8,804 nt of DNA from Ktedonobacterales bacterium (GCA_025450405.1 JANWHL010000290.1:1-8804); one strand, 5' to 3'. Shown: positions 1-6,582, counted from the first letter of the stretch. Notes: generated by a model from the letters alone, not told the origin. Numbers and translations are program-made.

Positions 1-225
1 CCCGCTCTCGTGCCCGGGACCGGCACGCCTGAGCCGGGTGGACTGGGCTGGTATGACGCGATGCGCCTACTGACCGCGGTGGCGGCGCGCAAGCGGGTGG
101 TTGGCGCGGACGTGGTTGAGCTCTCTCCGCTGCTGGAAGGCCACACCAGCCCCCTGCTGGCGGCCAAGCTCGCCTACAAGATGGTCGGCCTCTTCGTGCG
201 CGACGATGCCCAACCCGAGCGCTGA
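1..225 (+). CDS. Agmatinase/arginase-family ureohydrolase, C-terminal end (5' truncated by window)
   Basis: The frame is open from base 1 to the TGA at 223-225, giving the last 74 residues. It opens with PALVPGTGTPEPGG, the conserved block near the C-terminus of agmatinases and related Mn-dependent ureohydrolases. The stretch VVGADVVELSPLLEGHTSPLLAAKLAYKMVG follows, here given as the usual final strand and helix of the fold (VVGADVVELSP, then LLAAKLAYKMVG). These enzymes hydrolyse agmatine to putrescine and urea in the cytoplasm. The metal-binding His/Asp motifs lie upstream of the window, so the exact substrate (agmatine, arginine, guanidinobutyrate) cannot be settled. The GTG at position 10 is internal, because family similarity continues upstream of it. 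The gene converges on the kinase gene and has no visible link to the sugar operon. Confidence 0.85.
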   Translation, partial: PALVPGTGTPEPGGLGWYDAMRLLTAVAARKRVVGADVVELSPLLEGHTSPLLAAKLAYKMVGLFVRDDAQPER

Positions 226-242
226 CCCCATGCTGACCCCAT
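221..242. repeat. 11-bp perfect tandem duplication over a stop codon
   Basis: The unit GCTGACCCCAT occurs twice head to tail, at 221-231 and 232-242. The first copy contains the TGA stop of the agmatinase-family gene (223-225). It looks like a replication-slippage duplication in the short convergent gap. Confidence 0.8.
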
Positions 243-264
243 GATTGATCCACGGGCCGACTCC

Positions 265-288
265 GCGGCGACCAGCGCGCGGCGACCA
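265..288. repeat. 10-bp direct repeat with 4-bp spacer
   Basis: GCGGCGACCA is present at 265-274 and again at 279-288, a 14-bp period. It lies in the non-coding gap between two convergent genes. No function is evident. Confidence 0.7.
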
Positions 289-291
289 TCC

Positions 292-311
292 CGCGCCATT
301 ACGCGCCATTA
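292..311. repeat. 10-bp perfect tandem duplication over the kinase stop codon
   Basis: CGCGCCATTA occurs twice head to tail at 292-301 and 302-311. The second copy supplies the TAA stop (309-311, read on the minus strand) of the kinase gene. It probably arose by slippage, like the duplication at 221-242. Confidence 0.8.
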
Positions 312-1700
312 CGCGGCGAGCTGAAATTCGAGGACGAGATCCCCCAGGCGCACCTCGTCGCCTTCCAACAGCGGCGCCGGGCGGACGATCGGCACGTCGT
401 TGACGAAGGTCCCGTTGGCGCTGTTCAGGTCTTCCAGGTACCACCGGCTCTCGTGAAAATAGAGCCGAGCGTGCCGCCGCGAGACGGTGGGATCGGGCAG
501 GATCACGTCGTTGCCCGCGATGCGTCCGAGCGTGGTGATGTCCTGGTGGAGCGTAAACGCCTGGCCCGCTCGCGGCCCGCCGCGGAGCACGAGCTGGCAG
601 CGCAGTGGTCGGCCATCGGGCAACAGCACATGGTCGCTGGAGCCGCGCCGGCCGGAGAGCTCGTAGCCGCATGAAGTGCAATACCCGTGGCGCGGATCGT
701 TGGCCGTGCCGCAGCGCAGACATGTCCCCGGCACGCCGGGTAGTCCACGTGGGGAGAACTGTGGCCAGGCGAGCGTGCCCACTGGCTTGGGTGGTAGGCC
801 CTCCTCGGGCAGTCGCAGGCTGGCGGTACGCGCGCGTGCGCCCATCCCCCGGATCTCGGCGATGGCGTTGGCCAGGTGCGCGGCCATCTCGCGGGCGCGC
901 TGATAGCGCGCCGCCGGATCCTTGGCCAGCGCACGCAGGATGATGTGCTCCACCGCGGGCGGAACGCCCGGGACGAGGGCGCTAGGCCGGGGCACCGGCT
1001 CGTGGATATGGCGCAGCATGATGGCCACCGCTGTCTCGCTAGCGAACGGCAGGCGCCCCACCACGCACTGGAACATCACCACACCGAGGGCATAGATATC
1101 GGCCCTGCCGTCCACAGCCATGTCGGGCAGGCCCTGCTCTGGCGCCATGTATTGCGGCGTCCCGACATTGGCGCCTGACCGCGAGAACGCTTTATTGGCC
1201 TCGAGCATCGTGGCGATTCCGAAGTCGGTTAGCAACAACTGATCTTCGGTGCGCAGCAGCATGTTCCCCGGCTTGACATCGCGGTGGATGATGCCGTGGC
1301 CATGCGCGAAGTCGAGGGCAAGCGCCGCCTGGTACAGCAGTTCCAGCGTGCGCCCCAGATCGGGCCGACGTCCGGTCTCCTCGGCCTCCACCAGCAGATC
1401 ACGCAGCGTCCCGCCCTCGATGTACTCCATCACGATAAAGGCCCATCCCGATGCCTCCCCGAAGTCGTGGACGGGGACGATGTTGGGATGGGTCAGGCGC
1501 GCCACCAACCGCGCCTCGGCGGCGAAGCGCGCCAGGAAGTCGTTGTCGCGGGCGTCGTCGAACTGCGCGGGGATCATCTTGATCGCCACGAAGCGGTCGA
1601 GCGAGTTCTGATAGGCTTTGTAGACGCCGGCCATCCCGCCCTGGCCGATCTGCTCCAGGACGCGATATTGCCCCAATGACCAGCCGGCCGGCTCGCTCAT
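309..1700 (-). CDS. Ser/Thr protein kinase with zinc ribbon and C-terminal FHA domain
   Basis: This is a 463-residue soluble eukaryotic-type (Hanks) protein kinase. The glycine-rich loop GQGGMAGVY is at 19-27, the ATP lysine of VAIK at K41, the catalytic loop HRDVKPGN at 139-146 (D141, N146), DFG at 159-161 and the activation-segment GTPQYMAPE at 180-188. A linker leads to a four-cysteine zinc ribbon (C327, C330, C341, C344). An FHA domain then covers about 368-460, with LGR at 391-393, SRRHA at 407-411 and NGT at 429-431, the residues that bind phosphothreonine in this family. There is no transmembrane segment or PASTA domain, so it probably acts in the cytoplasm. I chose the ATG at 1700 because GGGGGAAG lies just upstream and the kinase domain begins a few residues in; longer starts would run into the glycosyltransferase gene. 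It lies 64 bp downstream of that gene and may share its transcript. Substrates are unknown. Confidence 0.95.
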   Translation of the reverse strand: MSEPAGWSLGQYRVLEQIGQGGMAGVYKAYQNSLDRFVAIKMIPAQFDDARDNDFLARFAAEARLVARLTHPNIVPVHDFGEASGWAFIVMEYIEGGTLRDLLVEAEETGRRPDLGRTLELLYQAALALDFAHGHGIIHRDVKPGNMLLRTEDQLLLTDFGIATMLEANKAFSRSGANVGTPQYMAPEQGLPDMAVDGRADIYALGVVMFQCVVGRLPFASETAVAIMLRHIHEPVPRPSALVPGVPPAVEHIILRALAKDPAARYQRAREMAAHLANAIAEIRGMGARARTASLRLPEEGLPPKPVGTLAWPQFSPRGLPGVPGTCLRCGTANDPRHGYCTSCGYELSGRRGSSDHVLLPDGRPLRCQLVLRGGPRAGQAFTLHQDITTLGRIAGNDVILPDPTVSRRHARLYFHESRWYLEDLNSANGTFVNDVPIVRPAPLLEGDEVRLGDLVLEFQLAA

Positions 1701-1764
1701 CGCTTCCCCCAGGGACACCGAGTCCCCACGCCTCGTTCCCACGCCACACCCCCATACCCTGTCC

Positions 1765-2667
1765 CTACACGATCGGACCGACCGCGGGCGCCTCTCCCGG
1801 CAGGGTCGCGATCGGCGAGGGCACCGTCGCGGCCTCCGTGGCGGGGCACGGTTTGGTGTCGGGCATGGCGATCGCCGCCGCGGCCTCCGGCGGGAGCGTC
1901 TCGCTCCAGGCACGGAGCTTGGCGTGCAAGCCGATTAGCTCGCGGAAGGCGCGGAAGATGACGCGGAGATTGGCGCCGGTGGCGTTGCCGTGACGCCGGC
2001 GATAGTGGCGCACGGGCACCTGGACGAAGCGCTGGCCCAGGCACGACAGCTTGACCAGCATCTCCGTATTGATCACCGCGCCCACCGCCTGTACGTCAGC
2101 CAGGCGCACCAGGGCGGTGTCATAGAGCTTGAATGCGCAATCGACATCGCGCACGGGGAGACGATAGAGCAGCGACACCAGCACATTCCAGCCCCAGGCG
2201 TTCACCAGCCGCATGAAGGGATCGCGGCGATGCGCGCGATAGCCCAGCACGGCGCGGTGCCCCTGTTCGCGCAGCCGCAACAGCTCGGCGATATCGGCGA
2301 TGTCAAACTGCCCATCAGCGTCCATGAAGAACGTCAGGTCGGTCCGGACGGCGTGGAAGCCCGCGATCAGCGCCCCGCCATAGCCGCGATTGGGGCGATT
2401 ATGGACCACACGTACTCGTGGATTGGCCGCGGCCAGCTCGTCGGCTACCGCACCAGTACGGTCCCGCGAGCCATCGTCCACCACGATGATCTCGTAATCT
2501 GGCGCGAGCACCGCCAGCACCTCGACGCAGCGCCCAACGGTCTCGGCGATGACGGCCTCCTCGTTGTAGGCCGGGAGCACCACCGAGAGACTTCGCCGGG
2601 TGATCGGCCCGTCTGGCGGGCGTTGGTCGCCAGGGAGCTCGGCGGGCGGGGTTCGCCACCACTTCAT
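1765..2667 (-). CDS. Family 2 glycosyltransferase (DPM1/polyprenyl-phosphate-sugar synthase-like)
   Basis: This 300-residue GT-A glycosyltransferase shows PAYNEE at 32-37, VVDDGS at 61-66 for nucleotide binding, the NRGYGGAL segment at 92-99 and MDADGQF at 114-120, whose DAD should coordinate the metal and nucleotide-sugar diphosphate. The later CAFKLY motif, with conserved basic residues around RHYRRRHG, is typical of enzymes that move sugars from NDP-sugar to a polyprenyl phosphate. No hydrophobic C-terminal helices follow, so it should be soluble or peripheral at the inner face of the membrane. Residues 255-300 are a low-complexity Ala/Pro/Thr tail, which is unusual for the family. The ATG at 2667 is preceded by GAGGGGAG at good spacing. 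It is transcribed with or just before the kinase gene and divergently from the small membrane protein. The sugar and acceptor cannot be read from the sequence. Confidence 0.92.
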   Translation of the reverse strand: MKWWRTPPAELPGDQRPPDGPITRRSLSVVLPAYNEEAVIAETVGRCVEVLAVLAPDYEIIVVDDGSRDRTGAVADELAAANPRVRVVHNRPNRGYGGALIAGFHAVRTDLTFFMDADGQFDIADIAELLRLREQGHRAVLGYRAHRRDPFMRLVNAWGWNVLVSLLYRLPVRDVDCAFKLYDTALVRLADVQAVGAVINTEMLVKLSCLGQRFVQVPVRHYRRRHGNATGANLRVIFRAFRELIGLHAKLRAWSETLPPEAAAAIAMPDTKPCPATEAATVPSPIATLPGEAPAVGPIV

Positions 2668-2886
2668 GCGGCGCTCCCCTCGAGCGCGGCCCGACGCAGC
2701 GGCGAGAAGCGGGCAGAGATGTGGATCGAATGCGACAACGCGGCCCCCTCGAGCGTGCGAGACCTATCGGGCGGCGCCGCGCCGCGCCCCCCACATTGAG
2801 CCACGACCAGGGTGGCCGAGCCAAACGGGTACCAGAAAGGGTGACGGGCCACAACGCCAACCGCGGACGAGCCGCCCCTTGTGGCC

Positions 2887-2895
2887 AGTGTATCA
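2887..2895 (-). promoter_or_regulatory. Possible extended -10 element for the glycosyltransferase/kinase unit
   Basis: On the minus strand this reads TGATACACT, a TGn extended -10 with four of six matches to TATAAT. No clear -35 hexamer is found 16-18 bp upstream. If used, it would give a leader of about 210 nt before the glycosyltransferase start. This is a weak, motif-only call. Confidence 0.3.
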
Positions 2896-3005
2896 GATGA
2901 GAGCAACGCGGCGTGCGAACGCACAGCGCACGCGCCACCCGCACCCTCTTGCGGTCCGGATGTCGGCGGTTTACGTCCGGGGGGCTATGCGGCGGCCACA
3001 CAACC

Positions 3006-3014
3006 TGCTACACT
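3006..3014 (+). promoter_or_regulatory. Possible extended -10 element for the small membrane protein
   Basis: TGCTACACT is a TGn extended -10 with the same hexamer (TACACT) as the opposing element at 2887-2895. There is no good -35. It would place transcription start about 80 nt before the ATG at 3102. This is motif-only evidence. Confidence 0.35.
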
Positions 3015-3086
3015 AGCCCCGTCATCGCTCCGACGCCCACCGTCGTCAGGCAGACGTCGTCCGATGTGGGCACTGGTTGGGAGCAG

Positions 3087-3092
3087 AGGAGG
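3087..3092 (+). promoter_or_regulatory. Ribosome-binding site fixing the start at 3102
   Basis: A consensus AGGAGG lies nine bases before the ATG at 3102. It decides this start over in-frame upstream starts, which would add 63 or so unrelated residues. Confidence 0.8.
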
Positions 3093-3101
3093 AATCTATC
3101 C

Positions 3102-3449
3102 ATGGGTCAAGCTACCGCATTGTTCCATCTGATGGGGGCGCTCCGACGCGCCGCCGGGCGTGTGTTCCTGGCGTTCGTGCTGACCCTCATCATCGTCGGC
3201 GGCGGGACGATCGTAGCGTACGTGGTCCTCAGGGGCGGGTCGTTCACCAACACGTTCGTCGACATCGCCGCCGCGTTCATCGGCGTCGGCTGGGCCATCG
3301 CCGTAAGCCTCCTGGTGCTGGTCTTCGAGGTCATCCGCGGCCTGGTCGCGGGCGTGCGCGACGCCGCGAAGGACGCGCAATCCGAGATCCGCGATGCCGG
3401 CAAGCTCGTCGAGGGCGTCGCCCATTCCATCGAGCACGGTCGCAAGTAA
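3102..3449 (+). CDS. Small membrane protein with two predicted helices, function unknown
   Basis: I do not recognise a family for this 115-residue protein. It starts with a short basic region (R15, R16, R20). The first hydrophobic segment is about 21-43, including the run LIIVGGGTIVAYVVL, and the second about 52-80. A short loop containing RGGSFTNT joins them. The last 30 or so residues are charged and helical in character (VRDAAKDAQSEIRDAGKLVEG), probably an amphipathic cytoplasmic tail. With a basic N-terminus, the likely topology has both ends inside the cell. The ATG at 3102 follows a consensus ribosome-binding site. The gene stands alone on the plus strand, divergent from the glycosyltransferase and convergent with the sugar operon, so context does not suggest a role. 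Confidence 0.8.
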   Translation: MGQATALFHLMGALRRAAGRVFLAFVLTLIIVGGGTIVAYVVLRGGSFTNTFVDIAAAFIGVGWAIAVSLLVLVFEVIRGLVAGVRDAAKDAQSEIRDAGKLVEGVAHSIEHGRK

Positions 3450-3519
3450 TCGCGGCCTCCTCGCGCCAGCACTCAACGCGACGGTATCGTGGCGATATCA
3501 TGCCGCCGTCGTGGGTGCC

Positions 3520-3555
3520 CGTTGGCCAGGCGCCCACGAGGGCGCCTGGCCAACG
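3520..3555. terminator. Perfect 16-bp inverted repeat, probable bidirectional terminator
   Basis: The left arm at 3520-3535 (CGTTGGCCAGGCGCCC) is exactly complementary to the right arm at 3540-3555, with a four-base ACGA loop. The hairpin begins 16 nt after the transketolase C-subunit stop and 70 nt after the small membrane protein stop, between convergent genes. Neither side has a T-tract, so it may end transcription as a U-less GC-rich hairpin or protect mRNA 3' ends. Confidence 0.7.
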
Positions 3556-3571
3556 CGTCCTCAGGAGCGGA

Positions 3572-4516
3572 TCAGCGGCGCCCGGCGCGCGCGCCAGCCA
3601 TATCGACCACACTCGCGACACGCTGCGCGATGCCGGCGGCATCCAACTGATTGAGTCCCCGCAGATACGCCTGACCGCCGACACTATACGGACCCGCCGT
3701 GACCCCACAGCGCAGCAGACGCGCGCCAGTGGCAGGCGCCTCCGCCAGCACCTCGGCCACGGCCGAGCCCAGTCCGCCCGTCACGCTGTGCTCCTCCACC
3801 GTGACGATCCAGCGCGTGCGCGCCGCCGCTTCCAGCACGGTCGTGACATCCAGCGGGGCGATGCTGGGCATGCTGATCACCCCCGCGCTGATGCCCCGCT
3901 CGGCCAGCAACTCCGCCGCCCGTATCGTCTCAGCCAGGATCGCCCCGGCCGCGATCAGCGTCACGTCTCCACCTTCGCGGACAGGGATCGCCCGGCCGAT
4001 CTGGAACACCGGCTCATCCGCGTGCACAGTGGCCTCGCCGCCCTTGCCCAGGCGCAGGTAGCCAGGGCCCTCGCGCTCCGCGAGCGTGTGCGTGGCCAAC
4101 CGAGCCTCGATCGGATCCCCCGGCGCCACCACCGTCATATTCGGCAGGGCGCGCATCACCGCGACGTCCTCCACGCCGTGGTGGGTATAGCCGTGCGTGC
4201 CATAGGGCAGACCGCACCCTACCGCCACGATCTTGACATTGAGCCGGTGATAACAGATATCGTTGCGGACCTGTTCCAGACAGCGCATGATCGGGAAGTT
4301 GGCGATGGAATAGGTGAAGACGACCTTGCCCGCCATGGCCAGCCCCGCCGCCACGCCGGTCATGTTCTGCTCGGCTACCCCCACGTTGACGTAGCGGTCC
4401 GGGAAGCGCGCGGCGAACTTTTCGAGCACCGAGTATCCCAAGTCGCCGCACAGCAGCCAGATCCGGTCGTCGCGCTCGGCCAGCTCGCAGAGGGTGCTCA
4501 CGAACGTGTTCCTCAC
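3572..4516 (-). CDS. Transketolase C-terminal subunit (pyrimidine-binding and C domains)
   Basis: This 314-residue protein is the second half of a split transketolase. It carries the TPP pyrimidine-binding domain, with catalytic Glu at E49 in NVGVAEQNM (44-52), and then the transketolase C-terminal domain from about residue 185. With its partner it would transfer a two-carbon ketol unit from a ketose donor to an aldehyde or ketone acceptor in the cytoplasm. The middle region (LPYGTHGYTHHGVEDVAVMR) has the His-rich TH..VED pattern of the family. The GTG start at 4516 overlaps the upstream stop in GTGA and is preceded by GGGAGGAG, so translation should be coupled. It is the last gene of the sugar operon, before the hairpin at 3520-3555. 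Location beside RfbG/RfbH suggests a role in sugar-nucleotide branching rather than the pentose phosphate pathway (inference). Confidence 0.93.
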   Translation of the reverse strand: MRNTFVSTLCELAERDDRIWLLCGDLGYSVLEKFAARFPDRYVNVGVAEQNMTGVAAGLAMAGKVVFTYSIANFPIMRCLEQVRNDICYHRLNVKIVAVGCGLPYGTHGYTHHGVEDVAVMRALPNMTVVAPGDPIEARLATHTLAEREGPGYLRLGKGGEATVHADEPVFQIGRAIPVREGGDVTLIAAGAILAETIRAAELLAERGISAGVISMPSIAPLDVTTVLEAAARTRWIVTVEEHSVTGGLGSAVAEVLAEAPATGARLLRCGVTAGPYSVGGQAYLRGLNQLDAAGIAQRVASVVDMAGARAGRR

Positions 4517-5385
4517 GCCGTCTCCTCCCGTCCCGCCGAGTTCGCCGCCGCGACCTCCGCGAGCGCCTGGGTCAGTTGCTCATCATTCGGCGACTTGTAA
4601 TGCCAGGCCAACAAGTCCTCCATGAAGCTGACGCCCTTGCCCTTGACGGTATGCGCGATGATGGCGGTGGGCTTGCCGGCCTCATACGGCGCCCCAGAGA
4701 GCGCCTCCGCGATCCGTGCGTGGTCATGGCCGTCGATCTCGCGGACCTCCCAGCCAAAGGCGCGCCACTTGTCGGCCAGCGGCTCCAGGTTCAGCACCTC
4801 CTCCACCCGGCCGAAGCTCTGGATCTTGTTGTAATCCACGATGGCCACCAGGTTGTCCAGCCGGTGCTGGGGCGCGAAGAGGATCGCCTCCCAATTCGAG
4901 CCCTCGTCCAGCTCGCCATCGCTGAGCAGGACGAACACCCGATACGCCGCGCCATCCGCCTTCGCGGCGAGTGCCAGGCCGCAACCCACTGGCAGCCCAT
5001 GCCCGAGCGAGCCGCTCGAGAGTTCCACCCCCGGCACACCGCGGGTGAGATGCCCCGCCAGCTTGGAGCCATCCTGGCAATACGTCTCCAGCCACTCTAC
5101 CGGGAAGAACCCCGTCTCCGCCAGTACGGCGTACGCGCTGGCCGCCCCGTGCCCCTTGCTCAGGATGAAGCGGTCCCGCTCCGCCCAGTCCGGGCGCGCC
5201 GGATCAACGCGCAGGATGCCGCCATAGAGCACCGCCAGCAAGTCGCTCATGCTGAGCGAGCTCCCGATGTGCGACGCGTTGGCCCGATGCACCATCCGCA
5301 GCGCATCGGCCCGAATGGCGCGGGCGAGCGCCGTCGTCCGCTCCGCCATCGCGCCCGCTTCTGGCATCTCTGACTCATTCGCCAT
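4513..5385 (-). CDS. Transketolase N-terminal subunit (TPP diphosphate-binding domain)
   Basis: This 290-residue protein is the TPP diphosphate-binding half of a split transketolase. The metal/TPP motif reads SDGELDEGSNWEA from 155, with D156 and the later N186 in VDYN as the expected metal ligands; the first glycine of GDG is serine. SKGH is at 76-79 (H79), GSLGHGLPVG at 125-134, and the early HPG motif reads HIGSS at 39-43. Full-length transketolases are about 650-700 residues, and the two subunits here total about 604. I prefer the ATG at 5385, with AGAGGGG eight bases upstream; an in-frame GTG at 5391 overlaps the previous stop by one base and is the alternative, adding two residues. It overlaps the C-terminal subunit gene by 4 bp, so the two are surely co-produced. 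Confidence 0.93.
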   Translation of the reverse strand: MANESEMPEAGAMAERTTALARAIRADALRMVHRANASHIGSSLSMSDLLAVLYGGILRVDPARPDWAERDRFILSKGHGAASAYAVLAETGFFPVEWLETYCQDGSKLAGHLTRGVPGVELSSGSLGHGLPVGCGLALAAKADGAAYRVFVLLSDGELDEGSNWEAILFAPQHRLDNLVAIVDYNKIQSFGRVEEVLNLEPLADKWRAFGWEVREIDGHDHARIAEALSGAPYEAGKPTAIIAHTVKGKGVSFMEDLLAWHYKSPNDEQLTQALAEVAAANSAGREETA

Positions 5386-5390
5386 TGTCA

Positions 5391-6554
5391 CTACCCCTCT
5401 TCGCCGTGCCTCGCCGCCCCCGCCGCCTCACGACCCGCCCCAATGCTCGCCCGCCGCGCCGCCCAGCGCGCGGTTCGCCGCAGCACGTCGTCCAGATCGT
5501 CGCGCGGCGCGATCCCCAACTCCTGGCGCAGGCGCGTGATATCCGGCAGGTAGCGCTCGGGCAGTTGGCCCGGTCGCGCCTCACCCCGCACCTCCACCGC
5601 GATCGGCTGGTCCAGCGCCGCCACCACCCGCTCCGCCAGTTCCCGAATTGTGACTGGCGTATCAGCGCCGACATTGTACGCGCGCCCCGGCCGCCCGCGG
5701 AACAGCACACTCCAGAGCGCTCGCGAGAGGTCCGCCGGCCCGCAATACGAGCGCACCGCCGTCCCATCCCCGGCAATGACGATGGGCTGGCCGCGCAGGC
5801 CATCGCGCACGAAATCAGTGGCGGCGAATCCGGCGTCGAGGTCCTGGTACGGCCCGACGAAGGTGAATGGCCGCGCGATTGTCACGGGCACCCCATACGC
5901 GCCCTGGTAAGCGACACAGAGCGTCTCGGCGTAGCGCTTCCCCTCGGCATACGTGGAGTACGCCACGCCCAGGTCCGGTCCGCCGGGATACGCCTCCGGT
6001 ACGCGCTCCAGGTCGGCGGGCTGCCGGCCATAGACCGCCCCCGAGCTGAGGAACAGCATGCCCTCCACTCGCCACTCCAGCGCCAGGTCCAGCATGCGCC
6101 GCGTGCCCTCCACAATCGTCGTGCCCACCTCGATGGCCGTCCGCTCCTTGCGCAGCGGACTGGCAGACGCCGCGGCGTGAATGACAAAGTCGCACGGGGT
6201 CTCTGGGACCGCGAACGTGGCGATATCCCCCGCCAGCCAGGTGAACTCAGGTCGAGCGGCCAGGTGCGGCGCCTTGCGCGCGAACGCCTCCACATCCCGC
6301 GTCGGCACATACACCTGGCACGGCTCGTCCCACCGCCCGTTCAACGTCGCGATCGTCTCCAGCAGCCACGTGCCGATGAACCCGGTGCCGCCCGTGAGCA
6401 GCAGCCGCCGCCCGCGCAGGCGCTCCAGCCCGTCCGTGGTCTGGATGACATCCTCGGTGATGCCCGCGATGGTGTCGGCGACCACGGCGTCGTCCTCAGC
6501 CGCGACCACCTCCTCGTCCGGGTCCGCGCTCAACTTGTGACGCTTGCTGCTCAT
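5391..6554 (-). CDS. NAD(P)-dependent extended SDR (sugar-nucleotide epimerase/reductase-like)
   Basis: This 387-residue extended short-chain dehydrogenase acts on a sugar nucleotide. The Rossmann motif GGTGFIG is at 55-61, the catalytic Ser in LSSGAVYG at about 170-171, and YAEGK gives Y202 and K206. The C-terminal half (AGDGTAVRSYCGPADL, then YNVGADTP) is the nucleotide-sugar binding part. There is no dehydratase-type Asp-Glu or Asp-Lys pair next to the catalytic Ser, so reduction or epimerisation is more likely than dehydration. Residues 1-45 form an unusual acidic extension before the Rossmann fold. The ATG at 6554 has GGGAGAGG seven bases upstream and sits 28 bp after the RfbG-like gene. 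By position it could be the counterpart of paratose/abequose synthase or of the ketone reductase acting after branching (inference). Confidence 0.9.
   Translation of the reverse strand: MSSKRHKLSADPDEEVVAAEDDAVVADTIAGITEDVIQTTDGLERLRGRRLLLTGGTGFIGTWLLETIATLNGRWDEPCQVYVPTRDVEAFARKAPHLAARPEFTWLAGDIATFAVPETPCDFVIHAAASASPLRKERTAIEVGTTIVEGTRRMLDLALEWRVEGMLFLSSGAVYGRQPADLERVPEAYPGGPDLGVAYSTYAEGKRYAETLCVAYQGAYGVPVTIARPFTFVGPYQDLDAGFAATDFVRDGLRGQPIVIAGDGTAVRSYCGPADLSRALWSVLFRGRPGRAYNVGADTPVTIRELAERVVAALDQPIAVEVRGEARPGQLPERYLPDITRLRQELGIAPRDDLDDVLRRTARWAARRASIGAGREAAGAARHGEEG
5394..5400 (-). promoter_or_regulatory. Ribosome-binding site for transketolase N-subunit
   Basis: AGAGGGG on the minus strand lies eight bases before the ATG at 5385 but only two before the GTG at 5391. 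It therefore favours the ATG. The site is inside the end of the upstream SDR gene, which suggests translational coupling. Confidence 0.6.
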
Positions 6555-6582
6555 CGTCGCGCCTCTCCCTGCCCTCCCGCGG

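Larger units (their letters stand above)
2668..3101. other. Divergent intergenic region (434 bp)
   Basis: This gap separates the minus-strand glycosyltransferase from the plus-strand small membrane protein. I see no convincing protein or RNA gene. It holds two TGnTACACT extended -10-like sequences, one facing each gene, and a strong ribosome-binding site at the right edge. Reading frames inside it have no recognisable motif and no good ribosome-binding site. Confidence 0.6.

Noticed and set aside
1712..1726. Small inverted repeat (5-bp stem, 5-base loop) just upstream of the kinase ribosome-binding site
   Set aside because: A 5-bp GC-rich stem is common by chance in this composition and there is no further sign of a leader or riboswitch.
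1701..1913. Longer kinase start adding 71 residues
   Set aside because: The extension is Arg/Pro-rich, overlaps the glycosyltransferase gene by about 150 bp and lacks kinase homology. The ATG at 1700 has a good ribosome-binding site.
2664..2924. An 86-codon minus-strand frame whose stop overlaps the glycosyltransferase ATG as ATGA
   Set aside because: The overlap is attractive, but the GTG start has no ribosome-binding site, the protein has no recognisable feature, and the candidate -10 element lies inside it. A weak possibility only.
3077..4600. Long open frame of about 507 codons on the plus strand, opposite the transketolase C-subunit
   Set aside because: It is antisense to a gene with clear catalytic motifs. 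Its translation is Arg/His-rich with no domain pattern, as expected from third-position GC bias.
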